A DNA stretch of 20,206 nt from a virus (IMGVR_UViG_3300042569_001086:1-20206), one strand, 5' to 3'. Shown: positions 1 to 8,209, numbered from the stretch's first letter. The notes: a model not told the origin generated them from the sequence alone. Numbers and translations are program-made.

Positions 1-7
1 ATAGTAT

Positions 8-406
8 ATGACCATCGAAGAACGCTTCAAGGCCGCCGAGGCCGCTGTCGTCTCCCTCACCGCTGAACGCGACGATCTCCGCAAGACGGTCGAAGCCTCC
101 GTGGTCAACGTCTCTGCCGAACTCGACCAGGCTAAGGTCGATGCCGCCGCCAAGGATGCCAAGGTTCAGGAACTGGAAGCCGCTCTCGCCGAGGCCAACG
201 CCAAGGTTGCCGAGCTCGAAGCCTCCAAGGCCACCGCCTCCGTCGAAGCCGCGAACATCCTCGCCTGCTCTGGCGTTGCTCCTGTCGCCGCCCCTGTCGC
301 CGCCGCTGCCCTCGGTTCTATCCACGAGCAGTATGCCTCGATGCCTGCCGGCCCTGAGCGCCGCGCCTTCCTCAAGAAGCACAAGGCCGTCCTCTTCTCC
401 AAATAA
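8..406 (+). CDS. Coiled-coil protein next to capsid gene; candidate scaffold or internal head protein
   Basis: A 132-residue protein. Residues about 3-75 are rich in Ala, Glu, Lys and Val with heptad-like spacing, as expected for a long coiled coil. An Ala/Pro/Val-rich linker (about 85-100) follows, then a basic C-terminal tail containing ERRAFLKKHK. A helical protein with a small basic C-terminal helix directly before the major capsid gene is the usual arrangement of a scaffolding protein, whose C-terminal helix binds the coat protein. The gap to the capsid gene is 30 bases and they are probably co-transcribed. The start follows TAGTAT rather than a Shine-Dalgarno site; only seven upstream bases are visible, so a longer N-terminus outside the window cannot be fully excluded. 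The function is inferred from position and coiled coil only. Confidence 0.6.
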   Translation: MTIEERFKAAEAAVVSLTAERDDLRKTVEASVVNVSAELDQAKVDAAAKDAKVQELEAALAEANAKVAELEASKATASVEAANILACSGVAPVAAPVAAAALGSIHEQYASMPAGPERRAFLKKHKAVLFSK

Positions 407-436
407 TTTCCCCTCACTTCAACCTACTAGCTACCC

Positions 437-1291
437 ATGCCTAACACCATCAACAGCGCTCTGATCGTCGATACCGTCGCCGAGCTCAGCCTCACCTCCC
501 TCTCGAACCGCCTCGCCGGTCTTCGCAACTTCGCCTCCGACTTCTCCTCGGACGTGAAGCGCCCGAAGGACGTCGTCCAGGTGGCTCTCTCCACCGCTGG
601 CAGCACCACGCTGACCAACCCGACCGCCTTCAACACCATCGGCGACAGCACCCTCGGCGCCTCTGCCGTCACGCTGAACCACCTCTACCAGCCCTTCGGT
701 CTCTCCTACGCTGATATCCAGAACGGTATCCGCCTCGAGAAGATCCTGAAGATCAACATGGACAAGCTGGCCGACTCCATCTGGGCCGCCGCCACCGCTC
801 CTATCACCGTCGCCAACTTCGGCGCCGCCACGGTTACCGCCGCTGACTCGGCTGTCACCCCTGGCTCCGCTCAGCTGAAGGCTCTCTGGGCTGGCGTCTC
901 GAAGGCCGGTCGCAAGACCCTCATCGTGAACCCGGGCATCTACAGCCAGCTCATCCCGACGGCGACCACTGGTCTCCCTCTCTCTGAAGGCGCTTACGGT
1001 TTTGAAGGTGGCGTGTTCTACGCCAACGTCTTCCCGTCTGAAGCCAAGCTCGCTGGTTTCGCCTGCTCGTCTGAAGCCATCGCGATGGCCGCTGCTTCCC
1101 CTGACCTCGAGTCCGTCGGCCAGCAGTTCCTCCTCCGCGAAGTCGTCCCGATCGAAGGTCTCGGTATCTCGGTCTCGTACAACGTCTGGGTCGATGCCTC
1201 CACCCGTAACCTCATCGGTTCCATGGAACTGATGTTCGGTGCGTCGAAGGCCATCACCTCCGGCACGATCGCCAGCGTCTACAACCCGTAA
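437..1291 (+). CDS. Major capsid protein
   Basis: A 284-residue protein, the expected size for a compact HK97-fold coat protein. It has no signal peptide or membrane segment, is rich in Ala, Ser, Thr and Val, and has few Cys. A central stretch (about residues 75-115, including LYQPFGLSYADIQNG) leads into alternating helix/strand segments. The C-terminal third contains GISVSYNVWVD and ends in beta-rich sequence. From memory this pattern resembles coat proteins of environmental siphoviruses; that is recall, not a search result. Support comes from its place between a scaffold-like gene and head-tail joining genes, and from the strong terminator directly after it, which suits a very highly expressed gene. 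There is no Shine-Dalgarno site: the leader is CTAGCTACCCATG. Confidence 0.8.
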   Translation: MPNTINSALIVDTVAELSLTSLSNRLAGLRNFASDFSSDVKRPKDVVQVALSTAGSTTLTNPTAFNTIGDSTLGASAVTLNHLYQPFGLSYADIQNGIRLEKILKINMDKLADSIWAAATAPITVANFGAATVTAADSAVTPGSAQLKALWAGVSKAGRKTLIVNPGIYSQLIPTATTGLPLSEGAYGFEGGVFYANVFPSEAKLAGFACSSEAIAMAAASPDLESVGQQFLLREVVPIEGLGISVSYNVWVDASTRNLIGSMELMFGASKAITSGTIASVYNP

Positions 1292-1311
1292 TCCGGGCTG
1301 AGTCCTGAAAC

Positions 1312-1336
1312 AGCCCCCAGCGATGGGGGCTTTTTT
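1312..1336 (+). terminator. Rho-independent terminator after the capsid gene
   Basis: The seven-base stem AGCCCCC (1312-1318) pairs perfectly with GGGGGCT (1325-1331) across a six-base loop, and T continues to 1336. This is a textbook intrinsic terminator 20 bases after the capsid stop codon. Since the next gene runs in the same direction only 28 bases later, it probably attenuates rather than ends the transcript, raising capsid mRNA over head-tail joining mRNA. Confidence 0.9.
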
Positions 1337-1364
1337 GTATCCCTAAATCCCTACCCACCCTCTC

Positions 1365-1736
1365 ATGTCCCTATACGGAACCTTTCTCGCAGACTATCAA
1401 TTGCTCCTGGCTGACATCGGCGTCCCGGCCACGGTCGGGGCCAACCTGTTCCTCGTCGGCCTGTCCTCCCCCATGAACACCCCCAAGTTCGACGCGGGCG
1501 GCTTCACCGAGGAGAAGATGTGGACGGTGCGTTTCGCCGCCGCTACGGCCCCTTGGACGGCTTCTGATGGCCGGGTTGGGGGTCAGGTCGCCACTATCGT
1601 CTCTGGCGTCCCTATGGCCACCCTAGCCCCTGGCAAGAAACTGACGGTCAACGGGCAGGTCCTCCGGGTCAAGGGCCAGTCCTACAAGCAGGCCAGCGCC
1701 GTCATCGAGCTGACCTGCATCGACGACAACCAGTAA
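1365..1736 (+). CDS. Candidate head-tail connector / head-closure protein
   Basis: A 123-residue protein predicted to be mostly beta-strand, with no membrane segment. The C-terminal half (LTVNGQVLRVKGQSYKQA, then a strand ending in ELTCID) looks like a small beta-barrel, the fold used by many head-closure (stopper) and gpFII-like joining proteins. It lies directly after the capsid gene and its terminator. Its stop overlaps the next start as TAATG, pointing to translational coupling. No Shine-Dalgarno site is present. The role rests mainly on gene order (capsid, connector, neck protein, tail terminator, tube), so other small head or neck roles remain possible. Confidence 0.5.
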   Translation: MSLYGTFLADYQLLLADIGVPATVGANLFLVGLSSPMNTPKFDAGGFTEEKMWTVRFAAATAPWTASDGRVGGQVATIVSGVPMATLAPGKKLTVNGQVLRVKGQSYKQASAVIELTCIDDNQ

Positions 1737-2698
1737 TGGCCAGCAAGGGAGCCATCGACCCAGCCAGCCTAGCCGACTTCAACGCGGCTATGCGGCACTT
1801 TGCCGCCGAGGTAAAGGGCGACATGGAGATGGTCACCCGCGAGCAGATCAGGCTGATGTGCCGCGACGCCATGACCTTCACCCCTCCCCTGCCGAAGGGC
1901 GGAGGCCGTGGCCTGAGCTCTGCCGCCCACAAGGCCGGCATGGGCAAGACGGCCAAGGACATCAAACGCATCTTCATCCCTGCGGACAGCCCCAAGAAGG
2001 GGATGCCCGTCCTGCTGCGCCGCGTCATCAACTCCGTCAGAGGCGACGACCGACAGGCGTTCATGGAAATCTACGGCAACTTCGATTCAGGCAAGGCACG
2101 CGGAATCTCCCCGGTCATGCGTAAGATTCTGGAAGACGTGAGCTGGGAACGTTCATTCAAGAAGGCCAAGAACTACCTGAACAAGGCGAACATCTTCGGG
2201 CAGATCAGGGCAATCGAAGGGCAGACCAACGACCTCCGAGGCATCCACGACAAATACAAGAACGCCGTGAACGGACGCTGGAAGCGCAACCAGCCCGTCG
2301 GCGGACCGCAGTATATGGTCGGCTCAGTCCAACAACTCCAAGCCTATATAGCCGAACGTCAGGCCAAGGTTGGCCGAGTCAAGTCTGGCTGGGCGGCGGT
2401 CCTATCGCAGGTCCCAAAGCCCGTGACCAAGAAGGGCGTCGAGCGTAACTTCGGCGCATACAACGCCCCGTGGGTGGACGCCAACAAGCGCTCGGCCCAG
2501 GGCGTGTTCAGCGCCAGCCGTAGCCCGGGCTTCGTCTCCATGACCGTGATGAATCTGATCGGTAACATCAACAACGTGGCAGGAGAAGCTGGGACCGAGA
2601 ACTTGGTCTACGGCAACCGCGTCAAACAAATGCGTGCCGCCGTGCTCGCAAGGTTTGAAAAAACGTTGGCTCAGGCTAACGCTCGTAAGACCAAATAA
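1736..2698 (+). CDS. Minor structural (neck / head-tail joining) protein
   Basis: A 320-residue basic protein rich in Lys, Arg and Asn, with no signal or membrane helix. The N-terminal third is helical and carries FTPPLPKGGGRGLS; the C-terminal third contains PWVDANKRSAQGVFS and ends in the helix MRAAVLARFEKTLAQAN. Proteins of this kind sit between capsid and tail-terminator genes in siphoviruses and are usually annotated as HK97-gp10-like or minor tail proteins, but this one is about twice the usual gp10 length. Its start overlaps the previous stop by one base. I do not recognise a definite family, and the call comes mostly from the neighbourhood. Confidence 0.45.
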   Translation: MASKGAIDPASLADFNAAMRHFAAEVKGDMEMVTREQIRLMCRDAMTFTPPLPKGGGRGLSSAAHKAGMGKTAKDIKRIFIPADSPKKGMPVLLRRVINSVRGDDRQAFMEIYGNFDSGKARGISPVMRKILEDVSWERSFKKAKNYLNKANIFGQIRAIEGQTNDLRGIHDKYKNAVNGRWKRNQPVGGPQYMVGSVQQLQAYIAERQAKVGRVKSGWAAVLSQVPKPVTKKGVERNFGAYNAPWVDANKRSAQGVFSASRSPGFVSMTVMNLIGNINNVAGEAGTENLVYGNRVKQMRAAVLARFEKTLAQANARKTK

Positions 2699-2702
2699 CT
2701 CT

Positions 2703-3140
2703 ATGGGAACCAAATCCGCCCGCCATATCGTGGAAGCCGCAGTGGCGACCTATCTCACCGCCCAGGTCGAACTGACCGGGGTCAACATCTACACGGGCGA
2801 CAGCGCCGACACGAACGTCCTGCCCAAGGCCATCGTGCTCTGCGACTCCGCCCGCCTGCCTAACGACTTCCCGGACGGCCTCGGGAACTACTCGTGCTCC
2901 GTCCGTGTCACCCTACTGGACTCTGCCGACGACGTGACCCTAGCCGATCACCGAGCCCGGATGGCCGCCATCGCCGGGGCCATGCAGGACCTCGAAGAGC
3001 TGCAGGACGTGTTCACCGCCCAAGGCGATGCCCACTGCTACGACATCACCCCCCTGTCCGAGGATGAAGGGGTCAACGAACGCTCCTGGGCATCGGTCCT
3101 AGTCTACGACATTCTGGTGGTCGTGAACCCCGAGGGCTAA
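2703..3140 (+). CDS. Tail terminator / tail completion protein-like
   Basis: A 145-residue acidic protein. The ATG at 2703, four bases after the upstream stop, was preferred over the in-frame ATG at 2634, which would overlap the previous gene by 65 bases. An N-terminal helix (HIVEAAVATYLTAQVEL) is followed by strand-rich sequence with a long helix near residues 82-97 and a final strand (VLVYDILVVVN). Size, alpha/beta layout and place just before the tail-tube gene fit gpU-like tail terminators, which cap the tail tube at the head-proximal end. This is inference from fold impression and order; no diagnostic motif exists for the family. Confidence 0.5.
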   Translation: MGTKSARHIVEAAVATYLTAQVELTGVNIYTGDSADTNVLPKAIVLCDSARLPNDFPDGLGNYSCSVRVTLLDSADDVTLADHRARMAAIAGAMQDLEELQDVFTAQGDAHCYDITPLSEDEGVNERSWASVLVYDILVVVNPEG

Positions 3141-3167
3141 CCTTACCCCTCAAACAATAGGTATACC

Positions 3168-3554
3168 ATGTGCGCCGCGATCGTAAAGGGAGTTACAGCA
3201 ATTTATGGCCTGCCGGGGGCAACCGTGGCTAACGCCGTGGTGCAAAGTTACACCAACGACGGCGAGTTCACGTCAGAAGCCACCATCGTCGATGAGGATG
3301 GTTTGACCGTTGCTTGGCGCGGTGACGACAGACGCTGCCAGCTGAGCGTGGAGCTCATCGCCAAGACCTCGACGATTCCTGTCCTCGGTGCATCCTTTGC
3401 CCTGACGGTCAACACCGCCTCTTCCTACTCTGGCGGTTCTGCTTCGACCAGCTTCTCCGGCTGGGTTACCAAGGTTTCCGACAAGGGCTCGAACCGTGGC
3501 TATTCCGCAGTCACCGTGACTGCCGTAGGCTACGAAGGCGTCGCTGGCGCTTAA
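3168..3554 (+). CDS. Tail tube protein (probable)
   Basis: A 128-residue, strand-rich protein with many Ser, Thr, Gly and Val residues, no helix-rich region and no signal peptide. Such a small beta-sandwich gene directly before a chaperone and a tape measure is typically the major tail (tube) protein. At 128 residues it is near the lower limit for the family. It has its own 27-base leader containing TAGGTATACC directly before the ATG, very like the leaders of the capsid and Ig-like genes, which fits high expression. There is no Shine-Dalgarno site. A baseplate or decoration protein is the main alternative. Confidence 0.55.
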   Translation: MCAAIVKGVTAIYGLPGATVANAVVQSYTNDGEFTSEATIVDEDGLTVAWRGDDRRCQLSVELIAKTSTIPVLGASFALTVNTASSYSGGSASTSFSGWVTKVSDKGSNRGYSAVTVTAVGYEGVAGA

Positions 3555-3558
3555 CCGC

Positions 3559-4098
3559 ATGGACAAGCGGTTCACATCCGCTTTCACGGACCCAGGACTG
3601 ACCAAACTCCTGGGCCGTTTTGTTTCCCCGTTCTGCCTGCTTCACCGCGTGCAACTGGAAGCAGCCGAAAGCCCCCTGCTCCGTTCGGGCGCAGGCATCC
3701 GTCCGCTCGATCTGCTGGTGGCCGTCAAGATTTGCTCCGGCGAACGCATCGATAAACTCACCCTGAAGGACTCATGGTATCTCGGCAAGATGACCTCGAA
3801 CGGTGATTACTTCGCTGAGCAGATTGACCGCTTCTCCAAGTTCGTCCTGATTGAGGCATGGCCCAAGTTCTGGGAGAAGAAGGCTAAGCACTCCGAGACA
3901 AGCGGGACCCCGTGGGTATTGACCGTGGTCGCCTCGCTCATTTCCAACGGCATCCCTGAGGAGCGCGCCTGGACTATGCCGGAGTGCCAAGCCATCTGGC
4001 TTAACTCCACCTTTGCCATCAGCAAGGGAGCCGAACTTAAGGTCCTCACCTCTGAGGACGAAGAACTAATCGAAACACTCGAAAAGACCGAAGCATGA
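3559..4098 (+). CDS. Tail assembly chaperone-like protein
   Basis: A 179-residue mainly helical, soluble protein between the tube gene and the tape-measure gene, the standard site of the gpG/gp13-type chaperone that coats the tape measure during tail assembly. The C-terminal half has the pattern EERAWTMPECQAIWLNSTF, a helical repeat-like segment resembling chaperones that end with a short helix and acidic tail (here DEEL...EKTEA). Its stop overlaps the tape-measure start as ATGA. I saw no clear slippery heptamer near the 3' end and no separate downstream frame, so a lambda-style G/GT frameshift product is not supported. Confidence 0.55.
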   Translation: MDKRFTSAFTDPGLTKLLGRFVSPFCLLHRVQLEAAESPLLRSGAGIRPLDLLVAVKICSGERIDKLTLKDSWYLGKMTSNGDYFAEQIDRFSKFVLIEAWPKFWEKKAKHSETSGTPWVLTVVASLISNGIPEERAWTMPECQAIWLNSTFAISKGAELKVLTSEDEELIETLEKTEA

Positions 4099-4997
4099 GC
4101 AACGTCATCAAGTTCAGCATCAACGGCGACACCAACGCCGATCAGGTCACGGAGAAGGTCAAGAAGTCCATCACCACCCTGGAGAAGAACATGGAGGGCG
4201 TTCAGGCACGCTTCAAGTCCTTCGGCAAGGACCTGTTCCTTTCCTTCGCGGCCCCGATGGTCCTGCTCAATGCGGCCATGAGTTCCATCTCTGCGGCCAT
4301 CGAAAAGAACCGGCAAGCCGTGCAGGACGCCAAGGCCGTGGCCGAAGGTGGCGGCAACAAGTATATGCGAGAGGGTACGGTAGGCTCCGCCCAGGAAGCG
4401 GCACGCCGTCGTCAGGACGCCCTAGATCGCCAGAACGCCAAGCTGGCGGCACAGGCTCTAGCCGAAGAGCAGGGCAAGGAAGGGGGCGTGCTTGGATTTG
4501 GTGGAGAAGCTGATGCGGGCATTGTCCAGTACCTAAAAGAATCTACAGGTCCTTTGGACTATCTCCGTCGAAATCTAAAAGCCGGTGCAATGTTCTTTGG
4601 CGTCAACGACTACTCTAAGGACGAAGAAATGCAGAAGGTACTCGAGAGCCGTTCCGCTGCTCGCGTCGCCGTAGACCCGGAGATGATTGCCAAGAAGAAG
4701 GCCGAAGAGGCCGCCGTCAAACAGAAGGAGGCAGCCGAGTCCCAGATCGCGGCGCAAAAGGAAATCGATAAGATGCCGACCACCTTCAAGGGACCAGAAG
4801 GCTTTTCCAACGTCGTCGGCGTCGGAGCCAACCCGGTGCTCGAGGCCATGGCTTCCCAACTCGAAGAGGCCAAGAAGACCAACGAGCTCCTGGCTCAGCT
4901 CGTCACCCCCTCCCGGACCAACAGCTGGCTGGACGCTCCGGCCGGCGCTACCTCGTCCGCCGCGCCTTCCCGCGCCGCAGCCCTCAGGGGCCGATAA
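4095..4997 (+). CDS. Short tail tape measure protein (candidate)
   Basis: A 300-residue, very helical protein rich in Ala, Glu, Lys and Gln. Residues 1-45 form a coiled coil. A hydrophobic helix (about 49-70, LFLSFAAPMVLLNAAMSSIS) follows, then long charged helices (KKKAEEAAVKQKEAAESQ) and a C-terminal helix LEAMASQLEEAKKTNELLAQ before an Ala/Ser-rich tail. A coiled coil plus one membrane-active segment after a chaperone is the tape-measure signature. Tape length sets tail length at about 0.15 nm per residue, so 300 residues implies a tail near 45 nm, short for a siphovirus. Bases 4491-4620, encoding a Gly-rich, Tyr-containing stretch, have lower GC than the flanks. It overlaps the chaperone stop by four bases. 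Confidence 0.6.
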   Translation: MSNVIKFSINGDTNADQVTEKVKKSITTLEKNMEGVQARFKSFGKDLFLSFAAPMVLLNAAMSSISAAIEKNRQAVQDAKAVAEGGGNKYMREGTVGSAQEAARRRQDALDRQNAKLAAQALAEEQGKEGGVLGFGGEADAGIVQYLKESTGPLDYLRRNLKAGAMFFGVNDYSKDEEMQKVLESRSAARVAVDPEMIAKKKAEEAAVKQKEAAESQIAAQKEIDKMPTTFKGPEGFSNVVGVGANPVLEAMASQLEEAKKTNELLAQLVTPSRTNSWLDAPAGATSSAAPSRAAALRGR

Positions 4998-5002
4998 ACT
5001 TT

Positions 5003-5929
5003 ATGGCACGTCAAGACTACGGCAACAACCTATCAGCCCCGGTCCTTCAGCCTGGAGGCAAACTGAGTAACGACGGCTATGGCCTGCTCACGGCCACCTG
5101 CGTCTGGAAGGCGAACAAGGACAACGACCTCTCGGTAGGCAACCGAGGCTCGACCTGTCCCATCAACGCGGCCTGCGCGGCCCACAAGTTCGCGGTGTCC
5201 TACGACAATCTCGGCATGGCCACGATCACCGTGGACTACATCGGAATCGACCCGACCGTCAACGAGGGTACGTACACCAACCCTGAGGTCGGCGCGTCTA
5301 ACGGCCTGACATCCGAGAACATCACGACCAACCCGAACTTCTTCACCCCTGGCGGTGACGGGTACGATGGCGTCATCGCCGGAGCCTCTGGAACCTACGT
5401 CCAGTCTCCCATCGGTCCTCTGGTTGAAATCAAGAGCCCCGATGACTTCATCGAAGTCATCACCGGAACCAACTCTGACGGCACTCCGATCACGGGCCTG
5501 TTCAACAAGAAGCAGTCCTACATCGGACTCAACGGCGCTTGCTTCGAGGACGTGAACGGCGGTCGCTTCATCGGTTTCGTCAATTCGAACTTCAAGCACT
5601 TCTACGGTAAGACGCAATACCTCGCCCCTCAGTCATCCTTCTCCGGGCACTTCTACACGAGCGAGGCTTCCGAAGTTAATCATATGCTGAGATTCCTCGG
5701 CACGACCTCCCGCGATAATGACTGGTCCAGCACCATGCCAATTATTGTTCCAGAATACGCGGGAACCTCTTGGGTATCCAGTACTGAAAACGGTTCTTAC
5801 AATCAGCTGCTTCTCTCTCAGGTCAACGTTCAGGACTACGGTCTACTCTACAAGGTGAACTATGAAGTTCGCTATAGCGTTGTGGGTTGGAACGATCAGG
5901 TCTACCGAGACAACAGACTGATGCCATGA
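5003..5929 (+). CDS. Tail-tip / baseplate structural protein, unknown role
   Basis: A 308-residue soluble protein with abundant Gly, Asn, Thr and Tyr and few Lys/Arg, typical of beta-rich phage structural proteins. It directly follows the tape measure, where the distal tail protein is normally found. The sequence reads as repeated strands: TATCVWKANKDNDLSVG near the N-terminus, a Gly/Asn-rich central loop (about residues 95-130), and a C-terminal block (VQDYGLLYKVNYEVRYSVVG). There is no signal peptide, membrane helix or recognised catalytic motif. Its stop overlaps the next start as ATGA. I do not recognise the family; distal tail protein is a reasonable but untested guess. Confidence 0.5.
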   Translation: MARQDYGNNLSAPVLQPGGKLSNDGYGLLTATCVWKANKDNDLSVGNRGSTCPINAACAAHKFAVSYDNLGMATITVDYIGIDPTVNEGTYTNPEVGASNGLTSENITTNPNFFTPGGDGYDGVIAGASGTYVQSPIGPLVEIKSPDDFIEVITGTNSDGTPITGLFNKKQSYIGLNGACFEDVNGGRFIGFVNSNFKHFYGKTQYLAPQSSFSGHFYTSEASEVNHMLRFLGTTSRDNDWSSTMPIIVPEYAGTSWVSSTENGSYNQLLLSQVNVQDYGLLYKVNYEVRYSVVGWNDQVYRDNRLMP

Positions 5930-7677
5930 GCCTACAACCCGGCGACGGATATACCTTCTCAGCCTCGTCCAGTGGGTTCACCCTGGATATCCAAAAGCCC
6001 TGGACGCCAGCTACCGACGGTGGCACGGGGCTGATGCTAGGCATCAGCCTGCCCAAGTTCCCCGACCCGCCTACGCCGCCAGACATCCCTTCGCCTATCG
6101 ACGGCACGGTCCCCCTTCAGTTCCAGTGCAAGGTGTTGGCCATGCCTGTCTCCGGCACGCCGACGCCTGTCGTGCAGGTGGCCATGGGCTCGGTCACCTA
6201 CACGCATTCCTTGATGCCCTACATCAAGACTGGGCCGTTTACAGACCACAGGCAGGCATACATCAACTTCGTTGCGGTCAAGTCCCCTGAGGTCACTCCA
6301 GCGCCCTTGGTTGACGCTACTTCCCCTTGGATGCTGGCTGGCGGTGGCTACGCCCTGACCGGGGAAGGCCGCTGGTACGTCACCCTGTCGAAGTGGGACG
6401 CTGGCAATGGCGCCTTCGAGGGCGGTCTGCTAGATCAGAACCTGCCGTGGGTGTCCTTCGTCAAGGACGGCTCGGACGAGTTCGACGCCCTGTTCGTAGA
6501 CTCTGGCCCTTCGCTCTACCAGAACCAGACCAACATCCAGAAGATGGAAGGATACCAGGAGGTCCTCGCTGAGGGCGAGACCCTGCTGGACTGGGGCCAC
6601 TGCCACACGACCTATTTCAACCCCCGCTTCTTCGGCCATCACGTCCGGGTGCTAGCTATCATCGACTCCGTCGCGGCTGTCCCTTCGGCTGCGGCTATCA
6701 CAGTACTCAAGGAAGGAAGCCCTGAGCTAGGAAACGAAATCCAAGTCCTAACTTTTGTAGGCCAGTACAAGTCCGGCAACGTGACCCTGTCCTACGGATC
6801 GCCTACTCCTGTCGCCGCCACTCTTCCGTTCGACCCATCGACGCAGTCCGCCTTCGATTTGCAACAGTGCCTTAACACCATCCCCGCGTTGACTGGCAAT
6901 GTCCTAGTCCAGAAGTCCGCCCCTGGTGTCTATCAAATCGAGTTTACCAACGTCCTTCGCAAGACGAACGTGCCGACCCTGATCGTCACTTCGACGCTTA
7001 CCTCCTTCACGACCTGGTACAAGGTCAGCCAGATGCACGTGGGTTCGCAGGATATCGTCATCCCCTGCGAGCTCAACGCGACCTTCCTGATGAACAAGGC
7101 TGGAGTCACCGAGGCCGAAGACCCCTACTACATCAACGAGGCCACGACCCCTCCGTGGGACAACGTGGTTAATAACGAGGACGCCATCGCCGCCAACGCG
7201 CTTGGCTTCATTCCCGCTTGGGCTACCCCTGTCATCAACGACACCGTGCCGCGTGCGTTCACGACCGAGTACCTCAACTACGCCGAGGAAGCAGGCTGCA
7301 CCGGCGACGACCCTTCCATGGACCACCCCTTCAAGGTCATCCACGTCGAGACGGATGCCGGACTCAGCGAGTACCGCATCATCTCGGGCACGGTCAACAA
7401 CGAGACCCCTGGCAACATCGCCAGCACGATCACCGTCTCGACTGGGCCCTTCGAGGTCTGGGTCAAGGCGCCTTACGCATCGGGCGTCTACCCTGCCGCG
7501 ACTGGCTTCGACTGGGTCATCGGAACGCCTGTTCCTGCGGACAGCGATACCGACGCCTACATCCGCGTGGCCTCCGTCAACGGCGCTACGGTCACGCAGT
7601 ACGTCACCGGCTCGCTCTGGTCTGACCGCATCAAGATGGGCACGCAGACGGCCCGCTACTACCACGCCCGCATCTGA
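5926..7677 (+). CDS. Large tail-tip protein with a GTFTLTF-like beta-sandwich module
   Basis: A 583-residue, strand-rich protein. The ATG at 5926 overlaps the previous stop (ATGA) and was chosen over the in-frame ATG at 5887. A Pro-rich segment (PDPPTPPDIPSPIDG, about residues 46-60) probably links an N-terminal domain to the rest. Residues about 269-361 follow a pattern I know from repeat domains of large surface and phage proteins: a strand pair, a P-F-D-P/A-Q-L-N helix (FDLQQCLNTIPAL), GNVLVQ, then a strand and a TNVPTL turn. The C-terminal region is again beta-rich. It stands where tail-hub or tail-tip proteins lie, but no gpJ-like hallmark is visible. The gene ends in TGATG, coupled to the next. 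Confidence 0.5.
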   Translation: MSLQPGDGYTFSASSSGFTLDIQKPWTPATDGGTGLMLGISLPKFPDPPTPPDIPSPIDGTVPLQFQCKVLAMPVSGTPTPVVQVAMGSVTYTHSLMPYIKTGPFTDHRQAYINFVAVKSPEVTPAPLVDATSPWMLAGGGYALTGEGRWYVTLSKWDAGNGAFEGGLLDQNLPWVSFVKDGSDEFDALFVDSGPSLYQNQTNIQKMEGYQEVLAEGETLLDWGHCHTTYFNPRFFGHHVRVLAIIDSVAAVPSAAAITVLKEGSPELGNEIQVLTFVGQYKSGNVTLSYGSPTPVAATLPFDPSTQSAFDLQQCLNTIPALTGNVLVQKSAPGVYQIEFTNVLRKTNVPTLIVTSTLTSFTTWYKVSQMHVGSQDIVIPCELNATFLMNKAGVTEAEDPYYINEATTPPWDNVVNNEDAIAANALGFIPAWATPVINDTVPRAFTTEYLNYAEEAGCTGDDPSMDHPFKVIHVETDAGLSEYRIISGTVNNETPGNIASTITVSTGPFEVWVKAPYASGVYPAATGFDWVIGTPVPADSDTDAYIRVASVNGATVTQYVTGSLWSDRIKMGTQTARYYHARI

Positions 7678-8168
7678 TGGGCGTAGTGATCGGAGCCAAC
7701 GACGCGCTCACGGGCGACTACTACAGCACGTGGGGAAAGGTGCGTTCGCCTATCCTTGGGCAAGACACGTCTGGCGGGGTAGGCACGATCGGCACGCACT
7801 CCATCGAGTACACGGCAGCCGGAGGCTTCCTCACGGACAACGACACCCCTGTGCGCTTCGATATGCGATACGACAGCACGACGTGGCCCGCTGGATTCTG
7901 GCGGCCAACGTTTACCTTTTATGAAACCAACCTGTCTGGCACGAATGGCTGGTACGCTGAACTGTTTGTTCCCTCCCCATCCCTGACCAACGAGGACATC
8001 ACCGAACTGACGGGGGAGACCGTCGTGGCCTCTGGCACGATCGGGACGTTTACCATCGCCTCGTCTTTCTTCACTCCTGGGCAACTGATACAGGCGGGCT
8101 CGGGCTTTACGCCCCCCTACCCGGTCGAGCAGCCTATCTTCTCCGTGGGCAAGCTGAACGCCTTCTGA
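7677..8168 (+). CDS. Hypothetical tail-region protein
   Basis: A 163-residue protein starting on the last base of the previous stop (TGATG), so probably translationally coupled. It is rich in Gly, Thr, Phe and Tyr with few charged residues and reads as beta-strand throughout (GTHSIEYTAAGGF, RPTFTFYETNLSG, GTIGTFTIASSFF). There is no signal sequence, membrane segment or recognised motif. Its place between the large tail-tip gene and the baseplate/fibre genes suggests a virion tail component, perhaps an accessory of the preceding protein. I cannot name a family. Confidence 0.45.
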   Translation: MGVVIGANDALTGDYYSTWGKVRSPILGQDTSGGVGTIGTHSIEYTAAGGFLTDNDTPVRFDMRYDSTTWPAGFWRPTFTFYETNLSGTNGWYAELFVPSPSLTNEDITELTGETVVASGTIGTFTIASSFFTPGQLIQAGSGFTPPYPVEQPIFSVGKLNAF

Positions 8169-8209
8169 CCCCAAGGGGGTAAACCCTACCATTTGCACAA
8201 TAAGTAGCC

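Noticed and set aside
2634-2702. Upstream start for the tail-terminator gene
   Set aside because: It would overlap the preceding gene by 65 bases; a second ATG lies four bases after its stop.
4060-4110. Programmed frameshift from chaperone to a fused product
   Set aside because: I saw no clear slippery heptamer, and the tape-measure frame begins with its own ATGA-coupled start.
6904-7665. 253-codon - strand frame in the tail-tip gene
   Set aside because: Low-complexity Asp/Arg/Val/Gly composition from reverse reading of a high-GC gene, with no motif.
8169-8180. Hairpin CCCC-AA-GGGG before the Ig-like gene as terminator
   Set aside because: The two-base loop is too small for a stable full stem and no T-run follows.
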